Shown here in pieces: positions 55,274-63,243 of a stretch of 64,000 bases of DNA (positions within the stretch are counted from its first letter, which is position 1; the number at the start of each line of letters is the position of its first letter). Made by a program: the position numbers and the translations under genes. Below the pieces are notes generated by a model that was not told the DNA's origin, ran no database searches, and saw nothing but the letters and a program-made list of their open reading frames with translations. The stretch comes from Burkholderia pseudomultivorans (lineage in GTDB: Bacteria; Pseudomonadota; Gammaproteobacteria; Burkholderiales; Burkholderiaceae), in contig NZ_CABVPP010000012.1 in NCBI RefSeq assembly GCF_902499075.1, positions 59,476-123,475 of the forward strand. The letters are read 5' to 3'.

Positions 55274-55298
55274 CCGCACCGCGGCGGCGGCCCGCAGA

Positions 55299-56288
55299 TC
55301 AATCGTGCATGTCGAGCACGGCGGCGCCTGACACGCGTCCGCCGCGCAGGTCGTCGAGTGCACGGTTCGCCTCGGTCAGCGCGTAGCGCACTGCCGCGAC
55401 CCGCAGCGGCGTCGCGGCGGCGATCCGCATGAATGCAACCGCATCCGCACGCGTCAGATTGGCCACCGACGCGATGCGGCGCTCGCCCCACAGCCACGCG
55501 TACGGAAAGCCCGGGATGTCGCTCATGTGAATGCCGCCGCACACGACGATCCCGCCTTTGTCGAGTACCCGCAGCGCGGCCGGCACCAGCGCACCAGACG
55601 GCGCAAAAATCAGTGCGGCATCGAGCGGCTCCGGCGGCACTTCGTCGCTGCCGCCGGCCCATGCCGCGCCCAGCGACAACGCCAGTCGCTGCGCCGCGGT
55701 GTCGCCGGGCTTCGTCAGTGCGAACACCTTGCGTCCTTCACCCTGCGCGACCTGTGCGACCAGATGCGCCGCCGCACCGAAGCCGTAGATGCCGATACGG
55801 CGCGCATTGCCCGCCATGCGCAAGGTTCGATAACCGATCAGGCCGGCGCACAGCAGCGGCGCGGCCTCCAGATCGGAATAGCGCCGCGGCAGATGCACGC
55901 AATACCGGTGGTCGGCGACCGCGCACTCTGCATAACCGCCGTCGATCGTATAGCCCGTGAAACCCGGGCTGTCGCACAGGTTCTCGCGACCGGATGTGCA
56001 ATACGCGCAATGCCCGCATGTCGAGCCCAGCCACGGGACACCCACCCGGTCTCCGACGGCGAAGCCCGTCACGCCTTCGCCCAGCCCGCGCACCGTGCCG
56101 ACGATCTCGTGCCCCGGAATCAACGGCAGTTTCGCGTGAGCGAGTTCGCCGTCGACCACGTGGAGATCGGTTCTGCATACGCCACACGCATTCACGTCGA
56201 TCAGCAACTGACCAGCCGTAGGCGACGGGTCCGGCACGCGCGTTTCGCGCAAGTGCGGCGTCGTGCCGTCAAACATCATCGCAAGCAT
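55299..56288 (-). CDS. Zinc-dependent alcohol dehydrogenase (AdhA-like)
   Basis: 329 residues. Catalytic zinc C38 in NACGVCRTDLHVV with H60-E61 (IPGHEI); structural zinc in STCGHCAYCTSGRENLC; a nucleotide fold with IYGFGAAAHLVAQVA, where the usual GxGxxG is GFGAAA. It resembles the AdhA group with a shortened second half. ATG 56288 has GGGAGG eight bases upstream. It converges with the FNR-like gene. The FNR-type box at 56377 lies about 95 bases upstream, but the spacing favours the divergent nitroreductase gene. Confidence 0.9.
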   Translation of the reverse strand: MLAMMFDGTTPHLRETRVPDPSPTAGQLLIDVNACGVCRTDLHVVDGELAHAKLPLIPGHEIVGTVRGLGEGVTGFAVGDRVGVPWLGSTCGHCAYCTSGRENLCDSPGFTGYTIDGGYAECAVADHRYCVHLPRRYSDLEAAPLLCAGLIGYRTLRMAGNARRIGIYGFGAAAHLVAQVAQGEGRKVFALTKPGDTAAQRLALSLGAAWAGGSDEVPPEPLDAALIFAPSGALVPAALRVLDKGGIVVCGGIHMSDIPGFPYAWLWGERRIASVANLTRADAVAFMRIAAATPLRVAAVRYALTEANRALDDLRGGRVSGAAVLDMHD

Positions 56289-56376
56289 GCTTGCCCTCCC
56301 CGCGATCGTCTTCGTTCGTTTCACTTTCACAGGCTAGTCGCCGCACTTCGCGCGTGCACCGCCCGGTGGCGGACGC

Positions 56377-56390
56377 TTGATGTGGGTCAA
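56377..56390 (+). promoter_or_regulatory. FNR-type box for the nitroreductase-cytochrome-LOG unit
   Basis: TTGAT-GTGG-GTCAA, both half-sites perfect. CACGAT starts 21 bases later (56412-56417), ahead of the ATG at 56465. A divergent effect on adh is possible. Confidence 0.78.
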
Positions 56391-56464
56391 CGGCCGCCGG
56401 ACGGTTGCTGACACGATGAAGTGGCGTGAATGACTCCGCCGTCGCGACGACCTGGAGATGATCG

Positions 56465-57472
56465 ATGATATCCGTTCCCCCGCTTGCCGCAAGCACGCGT
56501 CCCGACCATGATCCGAGGACGCTGGTGGGCTATGCGGTGCTGGCGCCGTCCAGCCACAATTCCCAGCCGTGGCACTTCCTGGTCAACGGCAACACGATCT
56601 CGCTGTGCGCGGACCGCGTGCGCGCGTTGCCCGTAGTCGATCCGTTCGATCGCGAGTTGATCATCAGCTGCGGGGCGGCGTTGCTCAATCTGCGCGTCGC
56701 GCTCGACCACGCCGGGCTCGCCCATACGATCAGCACGTTTCCGTCGGAAGTCGATCCCGATCTGCTGGCGCAGGTCCGAATCTGCGACGACGGCTATTCC
56801 GACGCGGCCCTCGGCACACTGTTCCATGCAATTCCGGAGCGCGTCACGACACGCGCGCCGTTCGAATCCAGCCCGGTTCCGGAAGCGATCCAGCAGGCAT
56901 TGGTTGAGGCCGGTATCGCGGAAGGCGCCGATGTCGCCTGCGTCGACTCGATTGCACACCGCGCCCGCGTCGCCGAGCTGGTGGCCGAAGCCGACCGTCA
57001 GCAGTTCGCGGACGCGCGTTTCCGCCGCGAACTGGCGAGCTGGATCGATCCACGCCGGCACGTCGACGGCATGCCGGCATTCGCGGCGGGCGTGCCGACG
57101 CTGCTGGACTTCGCCGCGCCCGTCGTGACGATGGCAGTGCGGACCTTCGATCTCGGCAGCGGGCTGGCCGCCCTGCATCACCAGCTCGTCGGCGCGTCGC
57201 CATTGATCGTGTGCATCGCGACCGCGCGCGACGATCGCGAAGCGTGGCTCGCCGCCGGCCAGGCGCTGGAGCGCGTCCTGCTCGTCGCAACGCGGGCGGG
57301 CTATACAGCGTCGTATCTGAATCAACCGATCGAGACCGCCGGGCTGCGCGCCCATTTGTGCCACATGCTCGCGCTGCGCGGCGAGCCGCAGTTGCTGCTG
57401 CGCGTCGGACGCGGTCCGCATACGCCGCATTCGCCGCGTCGCCCGCTTGACGAAGTGGTCTCCTTCTCCTGA
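56465..57472 (+). CDS. Acg-like nitroreductase-family protein
   Basis: 335 residues. It contains two nitroreductase-like halves: VGYAVLAPSSHNSQPWHFLV near residue 20 (flavin site) and a later GQALERVLLVATRAGYTASYLNQPIE with LRAHLCHMLALRGEPQLLLRVG. This plan resembles Mycobacterium tuberculosis Acg (Rv2032), a DosR-regulon protein thought to hold flavin without being a normal reductase. GGAG precedes the start at 56465. It is first in a unit with cytochrome c and a LOG protein, behind an FNR-type box. Confidence 0.83.
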   Translation: MISVPPLAASTRPDHDPRTLVGYAVLAPSSHNSQPWHFLVNGNTISLCADRVRALPVVDPFDRELIISCGAALLNLRVALDHAGLAHTISTFPSEVDPDLLAQVRICDDGYSDAALGTLFHAIPERVTTRAPFESSPVPEAIQQALVEAGIAEGADVACVDSIAHRARVAELVAEADRQQFADARFRRELASWIDPRRHVDGMPAFAAGVPTLLDFAAPVVTMAVRTFDLGSGLAALHHQLVGASPLIVCIATARDDREAWLAAGQALERVLLVATRAGYTASYLNQPIETAGLRAHLCHMLALRGEPQLLLRVGRGPHTPHSPRRPLDEVVSFS

Positions 57473-57491
57473 TCCCGACAAGGAAATGAAC

Positions 57492-57827
57492 ATGAGGATC
57501 ATCCGTGCCGCCGCCCTTTGCGCGATCGCTGTGACGGCCGAGATGGCCGCCGCGCAGACGTCCGTGCCCGAGCCGACTGAGCTCGTCAATGCGCAGCACT
57601 GCATGTTCTGCCATACGACGGACATGACGTTCCTCGGGCCGTCGTTTCACGAGATCGCCGAGCGCTATCGCGGCGATCCGCATGCCGCCGCGGCGCTGGA
57701 ACGCAAGCTGCGCGTCGGCGGCCGCGCGCACTGGGGCGACACGCCGATGCCGTCGGCGATCGATCGCGGCGGGCCGCTGTCTGCCGACGACGCGCATCTG
57801 CTCGTGCAGTGGGTGCTGAGCCAGTGA
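57492..57827 (+). CDS. Periplasmic monohaem cytochrome c
   Basis: 111 residues with a signal peptide (IIRAAALCAIAVTAEMAAAQ), the haem site CMFCH in NAQHCMFCHTTDMTFLGPSF and a methionine ligand in GDTPMPSAID, as in class I cytochromes of the c551/c552 group. It probably carries electrons to a periplasmic or terminal oxidase. ATG 57492 has AGGA seven bases upstream; an earlier ATG at 57486 is too close to it. It lies 19 bases after the Acg-like gene. Confidence 0.88.
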   Translation: MRIIRAAALCAIAVTAEMAAAQTSVPEPTELVNAQHCMFCHTTDMTFLGPSFHEIAERYRGDPHAAAALERKLRVGGRAHWGDTPMPSAIDRGGPLSADDAHLLVQWVLSQ

Positions 57828-57849
57828 CCGCCGCGCGGCGCTTCCGTTG

Positions 57850-58878
57850 ATGTCGCCCCCCGTCAAACGCGCTCCTGCCGGCAAGGCAAAAGGCCACGCA
57901 CGCGGTCGTCCCGTACCCGTTGCGACGATCGCGAAGGCGCGCGGCAAACGGCCACGCGCGAGGCCCGATGCCGCCGTCCGCAAGGACGCCATTCAGCCTG
58001 TCTCGCGCCGCGCACGGCGTGTCCCCCAAAGCCCGAACCGCACGCCGGCCGACGAAGATGCAACCCTTCTGCAGGGCTCGGGCATGCGCGGCATCCGGCT
58101 GCTCCTCGACTACTGGAAAGCCGAGGAGCGCCTGCAGAACGAACGGATCGGCCATGCGGTCGTGATCTACGGCAGCACGCGTATCGTCGCGCCGTCGGTC
58201 GCGAACGCGCGGCTGGACGAAGCGAATCGCCGGCTCGCCCAGCGTCCGCACGACGCGAGCCGGCGGCGCGCCGTCGCAATCGCCAGCCGGCTCGTCGAAC
58301 AGAGCGCGTATTACCGCGTCGCGCGCGAGTTCGGACGTATCGTCGCCCATGCCGACCGGTGCACGCGCACCGCGCGGCTGGCCATCGTGACCGGCGGCGG
58401 CCCCGGCATCATGGAAGCCGCCAACCGCGGCGCCTACGAGCGCGGCGCCCCGAGCATCGGCTTCAATATCGAGCTGCCGCGCCAACAGGCACCGAATCCG
58501 TACATCACGCCGGATCTCTGCCTCCGGTTCCACTATTTCGCGATCCGCAAGCTGCACCTGCTCGAGCGCGCGAAAGCGGCCGTCTTCTTCCCCGGCGGCT
58601 ACGGCACGTTCGACGAGCTGTTCGAGGTGCTGACGCTGCTGCAGACGCGCAAGATCGCGCCGCTGCCGGTCATCCTCGTCGGCGAGGCGTATTGGCGCCG
58701 CGCAGTCGACCTGGCGTTTCTCGCGGACGAAGGGATGATCGACCGGCGCGATCTGGAACTGTTCACGTATTGCGAATCCGCCGCGGCAATCTGGCACGCG
58801 ATCGGAAGCTGGTATGCGCGGCGTCGGGAACGCGCGCCGGCACGCTGCGAGGCGTCGTCGAAACCACGCGCCGTGTAG
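57850..58878 (+). CDS. LOG-family protein with a basic N-terminal extension
   Basis: 342 residues. Residues about 105-330 are a LOG fold (lysine-decarboxylase-like, cytokinin-activating type): VVIYGSTRIVAPS, IVTGGGPGIMEAANRGA and the active-site PGGYGTFDELFEVLTLLQT. Such enzymes cleave nucleoside 5'-monophosphates to base plus ribose phosphate. The first 70 residues are extremely rich in Lys, Arg, Pro and Ala (AGKAKGHARGRPVP, ARGKRPRARPDA) and look disordered and able to bind nucleic acid or polyphosphate. It follows cytochrome c by 22 bases. Confidence 0.85.
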   Translation: MSPPVKRAPAGKAKGHARGRPVPVATIAKARGKRPRARPDAAVRKDAIQPVSRRARRVPQSPNRTPADEDATLLQGSGMRGIRLLLDYWKAEERLQNERIGHAVVIYGSTRIVAPSVANARLDEANRRLAQRPHDASRRRAVAIASRLVEQSAYYRVAREFGRIVAHADRCTRTARLAIVTGGGPGIMEAANRGAYERGAPSIGFNIELPRQQAPNPYITPDLCLRFHYFAIRKLHLLERAKAAVFFPGGYGTFDELFEVLTLLQTRKIAPLPVILVGEAYWRRAVDLAFLADEGMIDRRDLELFTYCESAAAIWHAIGSWYARRRERAPARCEASSKPRAV

Positions 58879-58960
58879 GAATCCGCCCACGAAGCGTGCG
58901 TGATTCCTACCGCGACTTCGGGACCGACTGATTGAATCGCGGGCGCACGGCAACGATACT
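58874..58960 (+). promoter_or_regulatory. Promoter with the same composite motif as the FNR-like gene
   Basis: TGTAGGA (58874-58880), then CCTACCGCGACTTC (58906-58919), eight bases, CTGATT (58928-58933), 21 bases and GATACT (58955-58960). Every distance equals that in the FNR-gene promoter at 54218-54304, including the 32 bases between the starts of TGTAGGA and CCTACCGC. It drives the small gene at 59019 and probably SulP. Confidence 0.7.
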
Positions 58961-59018
58961 GAAACCATGGATACCGGCCGACCGGCACACCGATCGCACA
59001 ACAACCAGGAGAGACGTC

Positions 59019-59270
59019 ATGTCACACGCCGACTATCGTTCCGATTCGGGGATGCGGGCCGCCACATCCGCCACATCCGCCACGTCCGAAACGTCCGGCA
59101 CAGCCGCGCTCGACATGCCGGCACTTGTCGCACTCGCACGAGACGCCGGCATGCTGGTGATACTCGACGGGCAGATCGGGCGCGAGCGGTACGAAAGCGT
59201 GACGGGATCGATTGCCACGCTGGCCCGCTTCGCACAGGCGTTGCAGCTTTCCGCGCTCAAGGTGCTGTGA
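59019..59270 (+). CDS. Small hypothetical protein, 83 aa
   Basis: 83 residues, with an N-terminal Ala/Thr/Ser tract (AATSATSATSETSGTAA) encoded by imperfect nine-base repeats at about 59057-59100, and a more compact C-terminal half (ALVALARDAGMLVILDGQIG, then LARFAQALQLSALKVL). AGGAGA lies before the ATG. No family is recognised. It carries the response-regulator-type promoter directly in front, which makes it worth attention. Confidence 0.65.
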   Translation: MSHADYRSDSGMRAATSATSATSETSGTAALDMPALVALARDAGMLVILDGQIGRERYESVTGSIATLARFAQALQLSALKVL

Positions 59271-59402
59271 TGCCCGGCGGCGTGGCGTCGAGCCCCGGCA
59301 TCCGTCGCTGCGCGGTTTCACGCTTCTATTCGGAGGCGGCCACATACCGATGAGCGACTGCCTGACGGGGCAAGGCAAGGCTGTCGCCCCGCCCTTTCCG
59401 CG

Positions 59403-61160
59403 ATGAACCGCCCGTTATCCGGACGAATCGGCCGCATGCTCCCAGGCGTCGCGCTGCTCGCGAACTATCGGCATGCGTGGCTTTCGCACGACCTTTACGC
59501 CGGGATCGCGCTTTCGGCAGTCCTGGTGCCGGTCGGCATGAGCTATGCGCAGGCAGCCGGGCTGCCGGCCATCACGGGCCTCTATGCGTCGATGGCTGCA
59601 TTGTTCGCGTACGCGCTGCTCGGCCCGAGCCGGATCCTCGTTCTCGGCCCGGATTCCGCGCTGGCTGCGCTGATCGCGAGCGCCATCGCGCCGTTCGCCG
59701 CACATGACCCGCAGCGCGCGATCGCGCTGTCCGGCGCGCTAGCTCTTTCGGCCGGCGCGATCTGCATCCTGCTTGGTGCGCTCGGTCTCGGTTTCATCAC
59801 TGATCTGCTGTCGCGCCCGATCCAGTACGGTTACCTGAACGGCATCGCCATCGCGCTCGTGGTCGGGCGGCTGCCCGAACTTTTCGGCATGCCATTATCG
59901 GGCAGCGACGTGCTTTCCAGCCTGACGCGCATCGTTCACGCCGTCGTCAACGGCCGTTTTTCCATCGCTGCCGGTCTGCTCGGCGTCGCAGTGCTGGCGG
60001 CCATCTTCCTGATCAAACTCGTGATGCCGCGCTGGCCCGCCATATTGATCGCCGTGCTGGCGGCAACGCTCGTCGCTCGCCTGTCGCCGTTGCACGGCGT
60101 CGCGACGGTCGGCGCGTTGCCGGTCGGCATGCCTGTCCCGCACCTGCCTGCCGTCTCGCTGCCCGACGTGTGCGCGCTCGCGTCTGGCGCGATCGCGGTG
60201 GCGCTGGTATCGTTCGCCGACATCAGCATGCTGTCGCGCGCACTTTCCGCTCGGGCGGGCGATGCGCCGGACCGCAACCAGGAGCTGATCGCACTGGGCG
60301 CGGCCAATCTGCTGGCCGGCGTGACCCAGGGCTGCGCGGTCAGCAGCAGTGCGTCCCGCACACCGGTCGCGATCGCCGCGGGCGGGCAAAGCCAGGTCAC
60401 GAATGTCGTCGCGGCCGCGTGCATCGCGATCCTGCTTATTGCCGCACCGATGCTCCTCACGTTCGTCCCGCGCACCGCGCTGGCCGCTGTCGTGATCTAT
60501 GCGGCCTTCGGCATCGCAGATTTCCGTAGCGTCGTGCGGCTGTACCGGATGCGCCGCAGCGAATGCCTGATCTCGATGCTGTGCTTCGCCGGCGTGATCG
60601 GCGTGGGCGTCGTACCCGGGGTTCTGCTCGCCAGCGCGCTGTCGCTGCTATCGTTCGTTTGGCGGGCCTGGCATCCGTACGACGCAGTGCTGGGCCGGCT
60701 GACGGGCGTGCGCGGCTATCACGACGTCGCGCGTCATCCCGACGCCGTGCAAACGCCGGGGCTCTTGCTGTTCCGCTGGGATGCCCCGCTTTTCTATGCG
60801 AACGTCGAGATATTCTGCGAGCATCTGGACGCCGCGATCGCGCAAGCGACAAGCCCGGTCACGCGCATCGTAGTCGCCGCCGAGCCAGTCACCGACATCG
60901 ACGTCAGCGCCGCGGATCGGCTCGTGGCGCTGCACGACGAACTCGAGGAACGCGGCATTACGATGAATTTCGCTGAGATGAAGGGGCCGGTGAAGGATCG
61001 TCTGCGCGCCTACGGGCTGTTCGACGTGTTCGGCGCAGCGAGCTTCTTTCCGACTGTAACCGATGCCGTCGCCCGGCATGTTCGACGACCGGAACGACAT
61101 GCGCGTGCCTGCAAAAAAAAGCGCGCGCAGCGCCGGCGCGTGTCGCACAAGGCGCGCTAG
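59403..61160 (+). CDS. SulP-family anion transporter with a STAS domain
   Basis: 585 residues: some 11-12 membrane helices with the family signature region HDLYAGIALSAVLVPVGMSYAQAAGLP and GLYASMAALFAYALLGPSRILVLGPDSALA, and a cytoplasmic STAS domain at about 450-555 (GLLLFRWDAPLFYANVEIF, VVAAEPVTDIDVSAADRL). SLC26/SulP proteins carry sulphate, bicarbonate or dicarboxylates across the inner membrane. The C-terminus is unusually basic (ERHARACKKKRAQRRRVSHKAR). It lies 133 bases after the 83-residue gene and probably shares its promoter. Confidence 0.92.
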   Translation: MNRPLSGRIGRMLPGVALLANYRHAWLSHDLYAGIALSAVLVPVGMSYAQAAGLPAITGLYASMAALFAYALLGPSRILVLGPDSALAALIASAIAPFAAHDPQRAIALSGALALSAGAICILLGALGLGFITDLLSRPIQYGYLNGIAIALVVGRLPELFGMPLSGSDVLSSLTRIVHAVVNGRFSIAAGLLGVAVLAAIFLIKLVMPRWPAILIAVLAATLVARLSPLHGVATVGALPVGMPVPHLPAVSLPDVCALASGAIAVALVSFADISMLSRALSARAGDAPDRNQELIALGAANLLAGVTQGCAVSSSASRTPVAIAAGGQSQVTNVVAAACIAILLIAAPMLLTFVPRTALAAVVIYAAFGIADFRSVVRLYRMRRSECLISMLCFAGVIGVGVVPGVLLASALSLLSFVWRAWHPYDAVLGRLTGVRGYHDVARHPDAVQTPGLLLFRWDAPLFYANVEIFCEHLDAAIAQATSPVTRIVVAAEPVTDIDVSAADRLVALHDELEERGITMNFAEMKGPVKDRLRAYGLFDVFGAASFFPTVTDAVARHVRRPERHARACKKKRAQRRRVSHKAR

Positions 61161-61253
61161 ACGAGCGTGGCGCGAATCGGTGCGGCGCGCGCTGCATCGC
61201 GCGACCGGATCGGCGCCTTCGCCGACGCGTCCCGCCCTGCGAGGCGGGCCGAT

Positions 61254-61493
61254 TCATATCGTGAAGGTGTTCGACTTCTTCATCTCGGCCCAAGTCATCC
61301 CGGCTCGCAACCCCTCGATCGCGGCTTCTCGCTCGGTTGCATGAATCCCACTATGCGCGAACGTTCGCTCGCAACCGCCGTCCGGCGATTTGAGGGTGAC
61401 GTGAATCCGGCAGCGGAAGCCGCCGGATTCGGCCACGACCGTCTCGATCGCGACCGACCAGTCCGCTTCGTGAAGTTCACCCGAAAGTGTCAT
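61254..61493 (-). CDS. Conserved hypothetical protein, 79 aa
   Basis: 79 residues with a compact beta-alpha pattern (WSVAIETVVAESGGFRCRIHVT, then HATEREAAIEGLRAGMTWAEM). There is no signal peptide or membrane helix. AGGAGGGC before the start at 61493 is a very good ribosome binding site. It lies 48 bases after the BON gene on the same strand, so it shares the FNR-type promoter at 62269. Function unknown. Confidence 0.7.
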   Translation of the reverse strand: MTLSGELHEADWSVAIETVVAESGGFRCRIHVTLKSPDGGCERTFAHSGIHATEREAAIEGLRAGMTWAEMKKSNTFTI

Positions 61494-61541
61494 TTGACTG
61501 CCCTCCTTGATCTCCGTGGACTGCTCATCCGGCTACCGACC

Positions 61542-62192
61542 TTACTCGACCACCAGATCGTCGACGACGGCGCGCACGCCGCGCGCGGACCACGCGGCCC
61601 CGCGCACGGCCTTGCGTTCGGAGAACGAGCCGACTTTTCCGGACAGCCGCACGGTGCCGTCGTGCACTTCGATCGCGATATGCTTAGCCTCGCGCTCCGC
61701 GTGGCGCATGATCGCGCGTTTGATGTTTCCGCCGATGTCGTCCGAACCGACCGTCCCCTGTACCGTGATGTGGTCGGTCACGCCCGTCACGCTGCGCATC
61801 TGCGAGATCGCGCGCACGGCCAGGTGGCTCTGGTATGCCCAGTCGACCTTGCCGGACAACGTGATCCAGCCGCGTTCGACCTGCACCTTGACCGCGTCGT
61901 CATGTAGACCGACCGTCCAGTGCAGCACCGAGCGTACCGCCTTCGCGATGTCCTCGTCGGTGCGCACGTCGTCGTCCGGCAGATGCACGGTCATGTCCAC
62001 GACGAGCGCCTTGACACCGGCCACGCGGTTCGCCGCGCGCTCGATCGCCAGCTTCTCCGCGTAGCTCGGCGGGTGCCCCGAAAGCGTCACGATCCGGTCA
62101 GCCACCTCGACACCGATACGGGTCGAATCGATCGACGGGTCTGACTCCAGTTCGTCCTGGACATCCTGCTTCAACTGCTTGTCGGTTTTCAT
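61542..62192 (-). CDS. Triple BON-domain protein, homologue of 27100
   Basis: 216 residues starting MKTDKQLKQDVQDELESDPS, with three BON domains (DRIVTLSGHPPSYAEKLAIE; VERGWITLSGKVDWAYQ; VHDGTVRLSGKVGSFSERKA). It is clearly related to the protein at 27100 (which begins MKSDAVLKQDVEQAL). Without a signal peptide it is probably cytosolic or membrane-associated. AGGAGAGCAG precedes the ATG. Its promoter carries an FNR-type box, like the other copy. Confidence 0.87.
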   Translation of the reverse strand: MKTDKQLKQDVQDELESDPSIDSTRIGVEVADRIVTLSGHPPSYAEKLAIERAANRVAGVKALVVDMTVHLPDDDVRTDEDIAKAVRSVLHWTVGLHDDAVKVQVERGWITLSGKVDWAYQSHLAVRAISQMRSVTGVTDHITVQGTVGSDDIGGNIKRAIMRHAEREAKHIAIEVHDGTVRLSGKVGSFSERKAVRGAAWSARGVRAVVDDLVVE

Positions 62193-62268
62193 CGTCTGCT
62201 CTCCTGTGAGCCGCGGCGTGCCTGTCCGCCGCACGCAGTCAGATTTGCACACGCGCGGCGCCCGATCG

Positions 62269-62282
62269 CTGATGCAGGTCAA
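62269..62282 (-). promoter_or_regulatory. FNR-type box for the second BON protein
   Basis: CTGAT-GCAG-GTCAA, one mismatch. On the minus strand the hexamer 21 bases downstream reads CAAATC (62242-62247), ahead of 62192. Confidence 0.62.
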
Positions 62283-62325
62283 CGGATACCCCCTCGCCAC
62301 ACGTCGTGGCCGGCCGGTGCGCCGC

Positions 62326-62339
62326 TTGACGGAAGTCAA
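62326..62339 (+). promoter_or_regulatory. FNR-type box for the interrupted nitroreductase
   Basis: TTGAC-GGAA-GTCAA, both half-sites perfect. TATCGT starts 21 bases later (62361-62366), ahead of the ATG at 62424. Confidence 0.78.
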
Positions 62340-62423
62340 GCCGATACGGCTGCGCCGGCTTATCGTGAAATCGCCGATGCGCGACGTTCCAGGCACGCGC
62401 AATCACGCTTCAAGGAGACTCGA

Positions 62424-62654
62424 ATGACCGAACAGCAGATGTTGGCCTATTCGCCGGCACCCGTGATGCAGCCGGCGTCGCCCGAGGGCGAGTCGCCGGC
62501 GATCGTTGACCTGCCGCGCCCGATGCTCGACAACGACGTGCCGCTGATGACGGCGCTCGCGACCCGAATGAGTTCCCGCGAATTCGCTGCCACATCGCTC
62601 CCGCCGGCGACGCTCGGCACGATGCTGTGGGCGGCGGACGGCATCAACTGTTGA
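62424..62654 (+). pseudogene. Nitroreductase-family gene cut by a transposon
   Basis: The first 75 residues look like the N-terminus of a nitroreductase-like protein: RPMLDNDVPLMTALATRMSSREF and LPPATLGTMLWAADGIN. The match stops at the asparagine codon ending at 62648; the following TGTTGA belongs to the transposon end and supplies a stop. Intact relatives continue with the flavin-binding core, so this stub is inactive. Its FNR-type promoter is intact. AAGGAGA precedes the ATG. Confidence 0.78.
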
Positions 62655-62712
62655 AGTTCGAAGTTTGTGCTAATGGCGTCCGCTGCAACGCTAATCGTGT
62701 CCGTTAATTCTG

Positions 62713-63243
62713 CTAACGCAGCCATCTGCGGTCCTTGAACGCTCGTTTCTCTCGATAACGGCTAATCGCGCGCAGCGCGGCAGCAAAGTGACCCGACAGC
62801 CGAAATACAGAGGCGGGGACTGTTTCCAAAACCGTGTGATGCACGCTACAGAATTCGGCTGTCGGATCGAGCCACTCACGTTTCCAGCGAGGCACTGAAA
62901 CGTCCGCGTCGTTCAGCACGAGGCATCTGAAGCAGTACGGCACGCAGCGCCAGTTGAAGAGCCAGGCCGATGGCGTCTGGATGTGCCTCAATCTGTCTTC
63001 ATCAAGGCGTGCGAGCGTTGAGAATCGTTGAAGCGCTGGCTGAGAAATCGGAGGAAAAAGAATCCATCCAGCAGTCCCAAGCGAGGGCAGCGGCTCGCTC
63101 GAGCTCATCTGCCACAGCATCGCAACGCTCACCTGATATCGCGTCGCGACACGGCCTAACCAGCCACCAAAGGCCTCCTCGTAGAAGGGCCTGGGGGCAA
63201 TCGGCCATGGAACGACGTTACTGCTCGACTCGGCAGACATGCT
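62713..63243 (-). CDS. tniQ: TniQ-like transposition protein
   Basis: About 176 residues. The TniQ pattern is visible at the start: PWPIAPRPFYEEAFGGWLGRVA followed by WQMSSSEPLPSLGTAGWILF. A zinc-binding set follows (VPYCFRCLVLND ... EWLDPTAEFCSVHHTVL). TniQ proteins help direct the transposase to its target, like TnsD. It is shorter than many TniQ proteins. The ATG at 63243 overlaps the end of tniB by 26 bases. Confidence 0.78.
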   Translation of the reverse strand, partial: SMSAESSSNVVPWPIAPRPFYEEAFGGWLGRVATRYQVSVAMLWQMSSSEPLPSLGTAGWILFPPISQPALQRFSTLARLDEDRLRHIQTPSAWLFNWRCVPYCFRCLVLNDADVSVPRWKREWLDPTAEFCSVHHTVLETVPASVFRLSGHFAAALRAISRYREKRAFKDRRWLR

